A DNA stretch of 64,000 nucleotides from CAWEFA01 sp963851385 (lineage in GTDB: Bacteria; Bacteroidota; Bacteroidia; Bacteroidales; DTGW01), in NCBI GenBank assembly GCA_963851385.1, contig CAWKPE010000024.1, positions 1-64,000 on the forward strand, read 5' to 3'. Within the stretch, counting starts at the first letter, position 1. The number at the start of each line of letters is the position of its first letter. A program made the position numbers and the translations under genes. This document shows positions 49,771 through 58,468 of the stretch, piece by piece. The notes below the pieces were generated by a model, which saw nothing but the letters and a program-made list of their open reading frames with translations, made no database searches and was not told the origin of the DNA.

Positions 49771-51105
49771 TTAATTTACTTTTTTGGCTTTTGTATCATT
49801 GTTATTTTGGTGTATAATTAATCCATTAATCATCCCTGTTTCATCTCGGACAAAAGTCATTTCCGATTCAAAATCTATAGTGAAAAAATTATCCTTAGCT
49901 TTTGGAAAAATTTCAAATTTGCCCTGACCCTCAGGTAAAGCGTAGAGGTGATCATTTATGATTTTAACATCAATTTTAAAATTCGGATTGATTTCATAAC
50001 TACCAATGTACTCTTTCATTGTTTTTGTATCAATCTTAGTTGTTGATAAGCTACTTGGACTACGGTATGATTTATTGAATAATATCGCTGCTATGTCGTT
50101 ATTAATTTGTCGAATTGGAATATTTATAGAATTGCATAAAATGATAATGCAAATGTTATCATCGACAAATCGTGTTATAATTGCGCTAAATCCATCAATA
50201 TAACCGTCATGCCAAATTTTCTTGTGTGAATAGTAATCATCCACAAACCAACCATACCCATAGTTCTTTTTATAGGGTGTAAATATTCTTGTAAGCGAAC
50301 TATCCTTAACTAAAATATCTTTATACAATGCTCTATCCCATTTATATAAATCCTCTGTTGTTGAATATAATGCTCCTGCAGCAAAAGGTAAACTCATGTC
50401 ATTATAATCAGCATTGTATAAAATCCCATCTACATAATCATAACCAGATGCTCTGTTTTTTAATATAATTTTTGGATTATCGTAATCAGTATTTGACATA
50501 TTTAAAGGCTTGAAAATATTTTCATCTAAATATTCCTGATATGATTTTCCAGTGACTTTTTCAATTATATATCCAAGTATAATATAACCTGAATCGCTAT
50601 ATTTAAATTCGGTACCGGACTGGAACAACAATTCTTTATTTTTAAATTTATCTATAATCTGCAATGGTGTTGTGGGCAAAATTTTGTCATGTTCAAATTC
50701 GGGAAAACTTGTAAAACTTGGTATACCAGAAGTATGAGTTAGAAGATGACGAATCGTAATTTTGTCACCATTAGGATAATCAGGTATGTATTTACTGATA
50801 GGATCGTTGGTGTTTAAAAGGCCTCTTTCTTCAAGTTGAACGATAGCCATCGCTGTAAATTGTTTTGTAATCGAACCCAAGCGAAATTTAGTCTGAGGAT
50901 TATTTTTTACTTGTAGTTCAAAATTCGCCATCCCATAGCCTTTATTAGTTATAATTTTGTCATTCCTTGCAACCAAAATGCTCCCACTAAATCTATCGAT
51001 TTTGCAATAAGCCTGAAGGTAATTGTCTATGAGTAATTCAAAGTTTTGTGAATAACAAATACTTAGAATTAGACTTAAAATCATGGAGAAAAATAGTCTT
51101 TTCAT
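49771..51105 (-). CDS. Secreted serine hydrolase, beta-lactamase/PBP4* type (cassette S13-S14)
   Basis: 444 residues with signal peptide MKRLFFSMILSLILSICYSQ. Beta-lactamase fold with SxxK at S78-I-T-K81, the second motif as Y169-S-D, and HDG (KIWHDGYIDGFSAI) in place of KTG. Such class C-like enzymes of Bacteroidota are usually peptidases or esterases rather than drug-resistance enzymes. A C-terminal extension (about 360-444, beta-rich) matches the lipocalin-like tails often seen. Stops 3 nt from S13, starts 35 nt from S14. Confidence 0.85.
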   Translation of the reverse strand: MKRLFFSMILSLILSICYSQNFELLIDNYLQAYCKIDRFSGSILVARNDKIITNKGYGMANFELQVKNNPQTKFRLGSITKQFTAMAIVQLEERGLLNTNDPISKYIPDYPNGDKITIRHLLTHTSGIPSFTSFPEFEHDKILPTTPLQIIDKFKNKELLFQSGTEFKYSDSGYIILGYIIEKVTGKSYQEYLDENIFKPLNMSNTDYDNPKIILKNRASGYDYVDGILYNADYNDMSLPFAAGALYSTTEDLYKWDRALYKDILVKDSSLTRIFTPYKKNYGYGWFVDDYYSHKKIWHDGYIDGFSAIITRFVDDNICIIILCNSINIPIRQINNDIAAILFNKSYRSPSSLSTTKIDTKTMKEYIGSYEINPNFKIDVKIINDHLYALPEGQGKFEIFPKAKDNFFTIDFESEMTFVRDETGMINGLIIHQNNNDTKAKKVN

Positions 51106-51140
51106 ATTGTATATTTTTAAAGTTAATAGCTTTCAATTTT

Positions 51141-51278
51141 TGCCCATAACGTTTGAGTGTATGAGTTGTAAGGAATTTCGAAGCCACATCTGTATCCAGC
51201 TACACCAAATTTACATATATTTTCTGACCTTCGCAAACTACTTCAACCCTTATGGCTCATACACTTTGTTAGCCACCG
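51141..51278. repeat. attC-like site S14
   Basis: 138 bp. Left end TGCCCATAACG complements S13 exactly; right end GTTAGCCACCG complements S15 exactly over 8 bases. Loop carries the best promoter of the array. Confidence 0.85.
51206..51237 (-). promoter_or_regulatory. Promoter inside site S14, driving the serine hydrolase gene
   Basis: Minus strand: TTTG (51237-51234), 20-nt spacer, TAAATTTG (51213-51206). Transcription would start near 51199 and run through the left arm of S14 into the serine hydrolase gene, whose ATG is at 51105. Confidence 0.65.
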
Positions 51279-51280
51279 TT

Positions 51281-52150
51281 TTATTTTTCTCTTCTATTAA
51301 GCCAATATTTTTGTTCTTCTGTTGGTTTAAATATTTTATAATCTTTGATCTTTATTTTTAGTCCTTTGAGTTCATAATTTATTTGAATACTTCCTAAGGT
51401 CGGCCAATGTTGATGATCTTTTTCATGCCATAAATAATTCCTGTATGTGAGTGTCTTAATATCAAAGAATCCATTTAACTTAAAACAAGCTGAATCCGGA
51501 AGTTTTATTGTATTTAAATTTATTTCATTCCAGGGTTGAAATATTTTTAGAGTGTCATTATCTACTATAAAATAAAACTCTTTTGTTTCACCTGTATTTC
51601 CAGATATCGTCGAATATATTGACAATATCTTTTTTCCCTCAACTTCATAAATTTTAACTGAATCAGGATATTCATCATATCTTAATCGATTAAACAGTAT
51701 AGGTTTAAATACTGTATCTGATAATTTATCTATTACACTCAGAATCTTTTTGCATTTGCTTCTGTGACAGTTATAAAGCGAATTAGGATTTAAACATGAA
51801 TCAATAGTAAATATAATCTCTTGTATCTCACTTGTACCTATTTTTCCAACTGTCCATTTCTTCGACGAAATACTACAAGTATCAGAAAATATTGAAAGAT
51901 ATTGTTTAAATCTCCAACCATTAATTGTATCTAGACTTATTATGTCTTTTAAAAAATAAATTAGACTATCACTTAAATAAGTTTTATCAATTTTGAAACC
52001 TATAAAGTTTGCTCCTCCAATATTGTCATCAGCTATATAAGAACTATCCACGTATACTAATCCATCCCCAGTTGAATTTACTTTATTATTTACTCCTTTA
52101 CAGCCGATTAGGATTAAAAACAGTAAAAATTTATATACTAAGCATCTCAT
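51281..52150 (-). CDS. Lipoprotein of unknown function (cassette S14-S15)
   Basis: 289 residues. Signal peptide MRCLVYKFLLFLILIGC gives a lipobox at Cys 17. The mature part has several Cys (SDTCSISSKKW, TIDSCLNPNSLYNCHRSKC), beta strands (YSTISGNTGETKEFYFIVD) and a polar C terminus. No family recognised. Stops 2 nt from S14 and starts 17 nt from S15. Confidence 0.7.
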   Translation of the reverse strand: MRCLVYKFLLFLILIGCKGVNNKVNSTGDGLVYVDSSYIADDNIGGANFIGFKIDKTYLSDSLIYFLKDIISLDTINGWRFKQYLSIFSDTCSISSKKWTVGKIGTSEIQEIIFTIDSCLNPNSLYNCHRSKCKKILSVIDKLSDTVFKPILFNRLRYDEYPDSVKIYEVEGKKILSIYSTISGNTGETKEFYFIVDNDTLKIFQPWNEINLNTIKLPDSACFKLNGFFDIKTLTYRNYLWHEKDHQHWPTLGSIQINYELKGLKIKIKDYKIFKPTEEQKYWLNRREK

Positions 52151-52167
52151 ATTGATTATTTTAAATA

Positions 52168-52304
52168 GTGGCTAAACGGTGGGCATATGAGTAGTGGCGG
52201 GTTTCGAAGCAAGTCATTGTCAACCGAGGCAGAAACTACAATAGAAGTACTGCCCTTGGCAACCCACAAACCCCGCCATTACTTATATGCCGTGTTAGCG
52301 GGCG
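52168..52304. repeat. attC-like site S15
   Basis: 137 bp. Left end GTGGCTAAACGG complements S14 exactly; right end GTTAGCGGGC complements S16 exactly (9 bases). The loop is not of the TATCCAGTTACA type and has no promoter. Confidence 0.85.
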
Positions 52305-52310
52305 TTAATA

Positions 52311-52994
52311 TTATTTATCAATCTTTGTAATCATTAGATTTGAAAAATGCGCTTCTGTACCAGGGCCTATCCATAATCCAATACTACCATTATTATCAGA
52401 CCCAAGTTTTAAATCATTTACTATTAATGTTGGTTGTGAATTTCCATGTACATATAATTTTGCTTTATTCCCATTAATTTCAATTTTCATTTTTGTCCAT
52501 TCTCCTGGTATTAAATCAACGTATGATTCATACTTTTCTGGGAAATCCTTTCGTAATTTAAACCAAGGAAAATCAGGATAAGATATATACTGTACTGAAT
52601 GATTTCTTCTAATTTGTTCATCGGCTCTTCCATTGGTTGGACGAAGATATATGCATTCAAACCTTGAATTATCAATATTGATTCTAAACGCTATACCAAC
52701 AAAGCCGCGTGCTTGTTCAGATGAAGTTTCGGAGGGCTTTCCTGAAATATCTATTTCTATAATCCCATTCTTAAAATCTAAATTGTTGATTCTTACAAAT
52801 TTTATTTCTGTATTTTCTCCATTGTCAATTACTTTTAAAGATTTTTTGCCCAAATAGGTCTCTTCTGTCGACAGTACATTAATTGATGTCAAATCTTTAT
52901 TATTAAACAGTAAAACCGAATCTTTTCTTAACTGTGAAAACGCTGTACTTGACAAAAATAAAATCAGAAAAATCAAATAGTTAAATGCTTTCAT
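52311..52994 (-). CDS. Secreted concanavalin-like (DUF1080-type) protein (cassette S15-S16)
   Basis: About 227 residues from the Met at 52994 (MKAFNYLIFLILFLSSTAFS), a signal peptide; an ATG at 53018 is also in frame. The mature part is a jelly-roll with GIIEIDISGKP, FVGIAFRI, CIYLRPTNGRAD, PGEWTKMKIEINGNKAKLYV and NGSIGLWIGPGTEAHFSNL. This is typical of the LamG/3-keto-glycoside-hydrolase-like fold that binds or cleaves sugars. No catalytic residues can be assigned. Stops 6 nt from S15. Confidence 0.75.
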   Translation of the reverse strand: MKAFNYLIFLILFLSSTAFSQLRKDSVLLFNNKDLTSINVLSTEETYLGKKSLKVIDNGENTEIKFVRINNLDFKNGIIEIDISGKPSETSSEQARGFVGIAFRINIDNSRFECIYLRPTNGRADEQIRRNHSVQYISYPDFPWFKLRKDFPEKYESYVDLIPGEWTKMKIEINGNKAKLYVHGNSQPTLIVNDLKLGSDNNGSIGLWIGPGTEAHFSNLMITKIDK

Positions 52995-53040
52995 TTTGTA
53001 TTTATTTATGGTTATCAAAGTGTTATCTGTTGTCTTTTAA

Positions 53041-53360
53041 TGCCCGCTAAACGTTGCAGTGTAGATACAGGCCAATGTTGGCTTTTGTATCTAACCCAAA
53101 ACTGTTGCTAAATTAATCAAATTTATCTAATCAACCAATTAACTATCAGGTTGGGTGCGCAGGCAAGGACGCCGGAAGCCGGATTTTGTTACTTTTCAAT
53201 TTTCTTTATCAAATTACCATTTGCCAATGTCTGTATCTTCTCGAACAATGTTGTCAATTTTCAGCTAACGTTTCTTCTTAATCTTGGCTCAAACGCTAAT
53301 TGGAATCACCCCGGCTGAAGGCGGACTGTTTGGCTTGTATTTACACGGTGTTGGCTGCTG
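53041..53360. repeat. attC-like site S16, long 320-bp form
   Basis: Left end GCCCGCTAAACG complements S15 exactly. Arms CGTTGCAGTGTAGATACAGG and the complement of TTGTATTTACACGGTG pair. The loop is about 180 bp longer than in other sites and includes TCAGCTAACG at 53262, so it may be a composite of two sites. Right end GTTGGCTGC nearly complements S17. Confidence 0.65.
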
Positions 53361-53750
53361 GCTATTTATTCTTTTAATCAAATTTAATCGTTGCTAATTT
53401 AATCTACAATTATCACTAAGTGTGCGTTGATATTGTGAATGCCCAAAAGGCTCTTTGCATTTTTTTGCGCTGGATCCTCGTGCGAAGGCAAAAATGCAAT
53501 GTGCCTTTTTGCGCTGGGATTGGTGTGTGGGAATTAATCATTGCAAAAATTATATTATAAAATATTTTTCTTTGTATCAATTTCTAAAAAATCAAATCGC
53601 TAATCATGTTATCGACAATAATAGCACAAAAGCAATAAATCTGAAATAGTGCGATGGCAAAAACAAATGTATGGCTGAAGGACTTTGTCGCGTTGACTCT
53701 TGCCATACTTTTGTTTTTAAATCGGGTTACAATAATCATTTTTTATAGCT
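53361..53750. other. Cassette-sized interval without a clear gene (S16-S17)
   Basis: The only ORFs are short and unconvincing. It contains the best member of the hairpin family (53445-53515): AAAAGGC...TTTGCATTTTTTTGC pairs with GGCAAAAATGCAA...GCCTTTTT. It may encode an RNA or be an eroded cassette. Confidence 0.45.
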
Positions 53751-53888
53751 TGCAGCCCAACGTGCAAGTGCATAAACCGTAAGGGTTTCTAGGCCGCTGA
53801 CTTGTCAAGTTACAACAAATTTTAATATATATTCTTACCCTTGCAAACCACTGCAACCCTTATGGATTATACACTGTGTTATATGCGG
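53751..53888. repeat. attC-like site S17
   Basis: 138 bp. Left end TGCAGCCCAACG, as in S5. Right end GTTATATGCGG complements S18 exactly (9 bases). The -33 box and 20-nt spacing are kept but the -7 box is AAAATTTG, one base off consensus. Confidence 0.82.
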
Positions 53889-53910
53889 TTTTTTTATTTA
53901 ATCATGGAAT

Positions 53911-54216
53911 TTAGAGTTTAATTGAAAGCTCTAAGTGTCCTCCCAGTCCAAGTCCAACAATTTTTTGTAGCGTCGAAATGCGAACTTCTTTTATGTTGTT
54001 CTCTATTTTTGAAATGTACGATTTGGTCGTTCCAACTTTCTCAGCAAGCTCTTCTTGGGTCAAACCTTTTTCAAGTCTGGCATCGTGAATCAATGCACCA
54101 ATTTTAAAATTCTCATAACCTGCTTCAAGTTCGTCACGCTTTTTGGTACCTGGTTTACCATAATGCTTATCTTTGAACTGATCAAGAGTCATTATATTAC
54201 CTTTTATTGTTTTCAT
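53911..54216 (-). CDS. higA: HigA-type antitoxin, XRE family (second copy)
   Basis: 101 residues (93 if the Met at 54192, MTLDQFKDKHYG, is used). Same layout as the first copy: YGKPGTKKRDELEAGY, then XRE text HDARLEKGLTQEELAEKVG and KSYISKIENN, ending LGGHLELSIKL. Clearly a homologue of the 41562 antitoxin but well diverged. Overlaps the toxin gene by 20 nt; stops 22 nt from S17. Confidence 0.88.
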   Translation of the reverse strand: MKTIKGNIMTLDQFKDKHYGKPGTKKRDELEAGYENFKIGALIHDARLEKGLTQEELAEKVGTTKSYISKIENNIKEVRISTLQKIVGLGLGGHLELSIKL

Positions 54217-54547
54217 ATTCTTCCTTTATTTTAAGTGCCTTTTCAATTTCTTGTTTTGGTGTCTTTTGTGTTTTCTTTTGAAATCCATTTGCTAGAACCA
54301 CTAATTGTCCTTGGTCGAAAAAACAAAATATACGGAATATGTCATTTCCGAGTTGTACTCTTATTTCATAAAGTCCATCGGTATTCTCGATATGTTTGAG
54401 ATAAGTCTCCGGTACTCTTTGAAGTTCTTGTATCAAGTCGAAAGTCCAAATAATTTTATCTTTCACCTTACCTCGTTGCTTGATAAAGAACTCCTGAAAA
54501 TAATCTTTATAAAAAACAATTGTCCGATACTTTTGCTTTTCGTCCAT
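54197..54547 (-). CDS. higB: HigB/RelE-type toxin, Gp49-like (second copy)
   Basis: 116 residues: IVFYKDYFQEFFIKQ, VPETYLKHIENTDGLYEIRV, RIFCFFDQGQLVVLANGFQKK. Homologous to the toxin at 41869. Predicted ribosome-dependent mRNase paired with the XRE antitoxin. The -7 box ends only 4 nt before the ATG, so the message would be nearly leaderless. Confidence 0.88.
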   Translation of the reverse strand: MDEKQKYRTIVFYKDYFQEFFIKQRGKVKDKIIWTFDLIQELQRVPETYLKHIENTDGLYEIRVQLGNDIFRIFCFFDQGQLVVLANGFQKKTQKTPKQEIEKALKIKEEYENNKR

Positions 54548-54551
54548 GAAG

Positions 54552-54586
54552 CAAAGATAGATAATGTTGTCCTAAAGTACAACATT
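54552..54586 (-). promoter_or_regulatory. higBA-2 promoter with operator
   Basis: Minus strand: TTG (54582-54580), 20-nt spacer, TATCTTTG (54559-54552). An inverted repeat AATGTTGT...ACAACATT (54563-54570, 54579-54586) fills the spacer and covers the -33 box, as expected for antitoxin autoregulation. Its sequence differs from operator 1. Confidence 0.72.
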
Positions 54587-54644
54587 ATTTTTATAAAATA
54601 AATTAAATAGCTGAAAATATGTCGCTCAAGGGCTGTCTTAAAAT

Positions 54645-54783
54645 CGCATATAAACGGTTGCGGCTATGCCCAGTAAGGGATTGCGGAGAGCGACGCTATC
54701 AACCGATACAAAACTTGATGCGGGTGATACTGCTCGAAAACCTCTGAAACCCTTATTGGGTATGAGCCGTTGTTAGCGTTTCG
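54645..54783. repeat. attC-like site S18
   Basis: 139 bp, the rightmost site. Left end CGCATATAAACGG complements S17 exactly. Arms GGTTGCGGCTATGCCCAGTAA and TTATTGGGTATGAGCCG pair. Right end GTTAGCGTTTCG has no partner further right, so the array is broken or ends here. Confidence 0.85.
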
Positions 54784-54870
54784 TGCATTTTATTATTTCT
54801 AATTTTGGTATTAAATCTCTCCATTTATCATTTGTCAAATCAATATAATTGAAGTCAAAAAGATTAAGAC

Positions 54871-55622
54871 TTAAAGTTGTATACCTGTTAACTTATCATT
54901 CTCAAAATACAAATAAACTTTTAAAGAGTAAACCCATTGTTCATGGACTAATCCTGATACTATAGTAGTATTTATATCTCTTGGAGTACCCCATGATAAT
55001 TTGCACATTTCTCTATTCATGCCTAAAACAACTTGTTTATTATTAATTAGTTTTCCAAAATAATTCCCATATTTTTTTAATATTTCAGTTTCTCTTTGCT
55101 GTTTTATAAGTTGATTTTTTCTTATTTCTTCGTTTTTTCTCCTTTCCCTCTCTGCGATTGCTAATTTTTGTTCTTCTAATTGATATAGATATTTGGTTTT
55201 TTCAGTAAATGATGTTTTCATATCCTCAACCTTAACTTTTATCATATTACCTTTTTCATTTTTTAAAATGAAATTAAGTTGAAGGTAATATTCTTTTTCA
55301 TCTTTAATGAATTCAAGGGATTCACATTTCCATTCTCCCTTTTTCTCAAATTGTATTTGTTCACCTGTATTAATGTCAAATATTAATACATTATCCGTAT
55401 ATCCTGGATAAAAAATAAAATCTTTACCCACATTTAATTGTTCAAGTTTTTTATAATATGGAACAAGAATAAAATTCTCCGAGCCTTCTGATAAGCTACC
55501 TCTGCTGCGTAAAAAATAAATTGAATCATTATTTTGATCTGTAACAACAATTTTAACTTTTGAGTCATAATCATATTTTTTATCAAAAATAAAATCACTG
55601 ATTGTAAAATATTTTCCTTCAA
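54871..55622 (-). pseudogene. 5'-truncated gene of unknown function
   Basis: The frame is open from about 55622 to 54871 without an ATG; a GTG at 55431 is the only common start, but clearly gene-like text lies upstream of it (SDFIFDKKYDYDSKVKIVV, SEGSENFILVPYYKK). The product has a long charged helical region (residues after KVKVEDMKTSFTEKTKYLY) and a C terminus (VHEQWVYSLKVYLYFENDKL) typical of small secreted proteins of this phylum. The missing 5' end, probably with the signal peptide, fits loss of the cassette's right border. Confidence 0.5.
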
Positions 55623-56073
55623 TTTAAATGTTACAATTTTTATCTTAGTTTCTTAAAATACTTTTCATCCCATTCAATAAAAAAATGTCTTTCTTGGAAA
55701 TTGATTCATTCTGAATTTTATCTTTGAATTCTAAAACTTATCAGTACTATGGCAAGTATGAAATCTTTGGAACCAAAATTTAGATAACCTGGATGTATGC
55801 AAAAAACAAACGATTGAATTTTTAATGATTCTATTCTCTCTTTCACTCATTCTTTTCCCCTATTCATCGATTTTTATTTTCATTAATCACGACAGAGTTT
55901 TTACTTTATCATCAAAATTAAGTTTTGAACTATACTTTGGTCAATTGTTCTTAACTCCCGATTCTATTTAGGAGCATAGTAAATTTTTCAAGATTAAAAA
56001 TTGTAATTGGGGGTATAACAAGATTAAGTTGTCCTGGTAGCAAAAAATTAATAACAAATAAATTTATTTAAAG
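55623..56073. other. Gene-free stretch at the right edge of the array
   Basis: AT-rich, no site matching the right end of S18, and no convincing gene. On the minus strand 55645-55720 reads RHFFIEWDEKYFKKLR then stop, perhaps the remnant of another reading frame. Upstream region of the next receptor gene. Confidence 0.4.
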
Positions 56074-58468
56074 ATGAAAAAACTTCTAATCCTTTCTTGC
56101 GCTTTAGTTCATTTTTCAGTATTAATTATGAATGCACAGAATTTTACTCAAACCATCAAGGGTAAGGTAATTGATAAACAGGATCAGTCGCCATTGCCAG
56201 GAGTTAATATTATTATTTCAGGCAGCAACCCTGTTGTTGGAACTGTAACTGATGAAAACGGAAATTTTAAGCTTGAAAAAGTACCCGTAGGCCGAACAAG
56301 CCTTGAAATAAGATATGTCGGATACCAGACGGTAAACCTCGATAACCTTAGCCTTAATACCGGCAAGGAATTGGTTCTTACAATTGAAATGGAAGAGAAA
56401 GTCACTAACATGGAAGAAGTTGTTGTTAAAGGTAGCCATTCAAAAATGAAGCCTCTTAATGAAATGGCAACAATCAGTGCAAGATCATTTACTGTTGAAG
56501 AAACACAGCGTTATGCCGGTGCCCGTAATGATGTAGCACGAATGGCACAAAATTATGCCGGTGTAAGTTCAGCTAACGATGCAGAAAATAGTATAGTCGT
56601 TAGGGGCAATACTCCGAATGGTCTGTTATGGAAACTCGAAGGTGTTGACATACCTAACCCCAATCATTTTGGTAACTTAGGTGCTACCGGTGGTCCTGTT
56701 GGGATGCTCAACAATAATGTTCTGGCAAATTCTGACTTTTTGACTTCTGCTTTCCCTGCTGAATATGGCAATGTAATATCGGGTATATTTGATATTAAAA
56801 TGCGTGATGGCAATGATGAAAGACACGAATTTCTTGGACAAATCGGGTTCAATGGTTTTGAACTTGGTGCAGAAGGACCTGTTAGCCGTGAAAATCATTC
56901 ATCATATCTTATCAATTATCGTTACTCAACTTTAGGTGTACTGGCAAAAATGGGAGTAAACTTTGGCACAGGAACAGCAATACCTTATTACCAGGATATG
57001 ACATTTAAAATAAATGTTCCTACAAAAAAACTCGGCACATTTGAACTATTCGGGTTAGGCGGATTAAGCAGGATCGATTTTGTACGCAGCGGTAAAAACT
57101 GGGATGAATCAGGCGATCTCTATGGAGACGAAGGTCAGGACATATATGCAAAGTATGGATCAGGTGTTGTCGGTCTCAATCATACTTACCATCCTGATGC
57201 TACTTCGTATACTAAGTTCTCTATTGCCTTAAATGGTCTTGAGAATCATGACATAGTTGATTCAATAAGTTTGGCAACACACAATCCATTGCCTTTTTAT
57301 AGGGGAAATCGTTTGAATACCAATATCTATGCATCATTTATGTATAATAAAAAATTCAACAGCAGGCATAATTTTCGGATTGGAGTCAATACTTCACGCC
57401 AATATTATAATCTTGGTTGACAGTGCCTTCATAACCAATAGGAATCTATTTGAAAAATATTTCAATTTTAATGGCAGTACATATCTAAGCCAGGCTTATG
57501 CCCAATGGCAATATCGCTTTACAGATGAAATGCTGATTACTCCGGGTATACATTTCCAATACCTGGCATTAAATAACCGGTATGCTGCTGAACCGAGAAT
57601 TGGTTTTCGATGGCAGTTTCAGCTCAGGCAGGCTATTAGCCTTGGATATGGCTTAAATAGTCAGGCAGAACCTCAATATATGTTTATAATGGCCGAAAAA
57701 CCTGATCACACTTACGAAATGTTGAATAAAAATCTTAATTTCATCAAGAGTCACCAATTTGTTGCAGGATACGATATTAATTTTTCGTCAACACTAAGGT
57801 TTAAAACTGAAGTTTATTATCAGTATATATATGATGCCATCGTAGAACGGAAACCCAGTTCATTTTCCAGTCTTAACGAAGGTTCCATGATGAATGTCGA
57901 ATATCCTGATTCTACGAACAACAATGGAAAAGGTAAAAACTATGGTGTTGAATTTACTTTTGAAAAATTCCTTGATAAAGGCTTTTATATGCTACTTACA
58001 ACTTCTTTGTTCGAATCGAAATACCAGGGAAGTAATGGTCTTTGGAGAAATACGGCATTCAATTCTAAATATGTAGTCAATCTTTTGGCTGGAAAAGAGT
58101 TCAGATTAGGCTCACAAAATAAAGATGCCAAAAGCAGGAAATGGTTGTCAATTGATGCACGCCTCACTGCAGCAGGTGGACAGAGATATACTCCTGTTGA
58201 TACAACTCAATCCAGGTTGAGTCAGCAAACAAAATATATTGATGATTTGGCTTTTACTAAGGAATTTCCAAATTATTTCCGGGCTGATTTACGTATTGCT
58301 TACCGGCAAGACAATCATAAATTTTCACAAGAATTTGGGGTTGATATTCAAAATATAACAAATCATGACAACCCGTTATTCGCCAAGTACAATCAAAAAA
58401 CCGGTAATATAGATCTTGTAAATCAATTGGGTATTTTCCCGATGGTGCAATACAAAATAATATTCTAA
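56074..58468 (+). CDS. TonB-dependent receptor-like outer-membrane protein (one frameshift)
   Basis: About 797 residues. Signal peptide to about 22 (ends MNAQ), carboxypeptidase-regulatory-like domain (about 28-110, IKGKVIDKQDQSPLPGVNII), plug (RNDVARMAQNYAGVSSANDA, IVVRGNTPNGLLWKLEGVDI) and barrel ending NQLGIFPMVQYKIIF. The frame breaks near 57415: SRQYYNL continues VDSAFITNRNLFEKYF only without one G. Ligand unknown. A LytS/LytTR pair follows 290 nt downstream. Confidence 0.87.

Noticed and set aside
53455..53649. 64-residue ORF in the S16-S17 interval
   Set aside because: Half of it is the hairpin element; no start context or protein-like pattern.
30095..54783. Classical integron
   Set aside because: No integrase or attI is visible and the right core does not follow GTTRRRY strictly, so I call the sites attC-like only.
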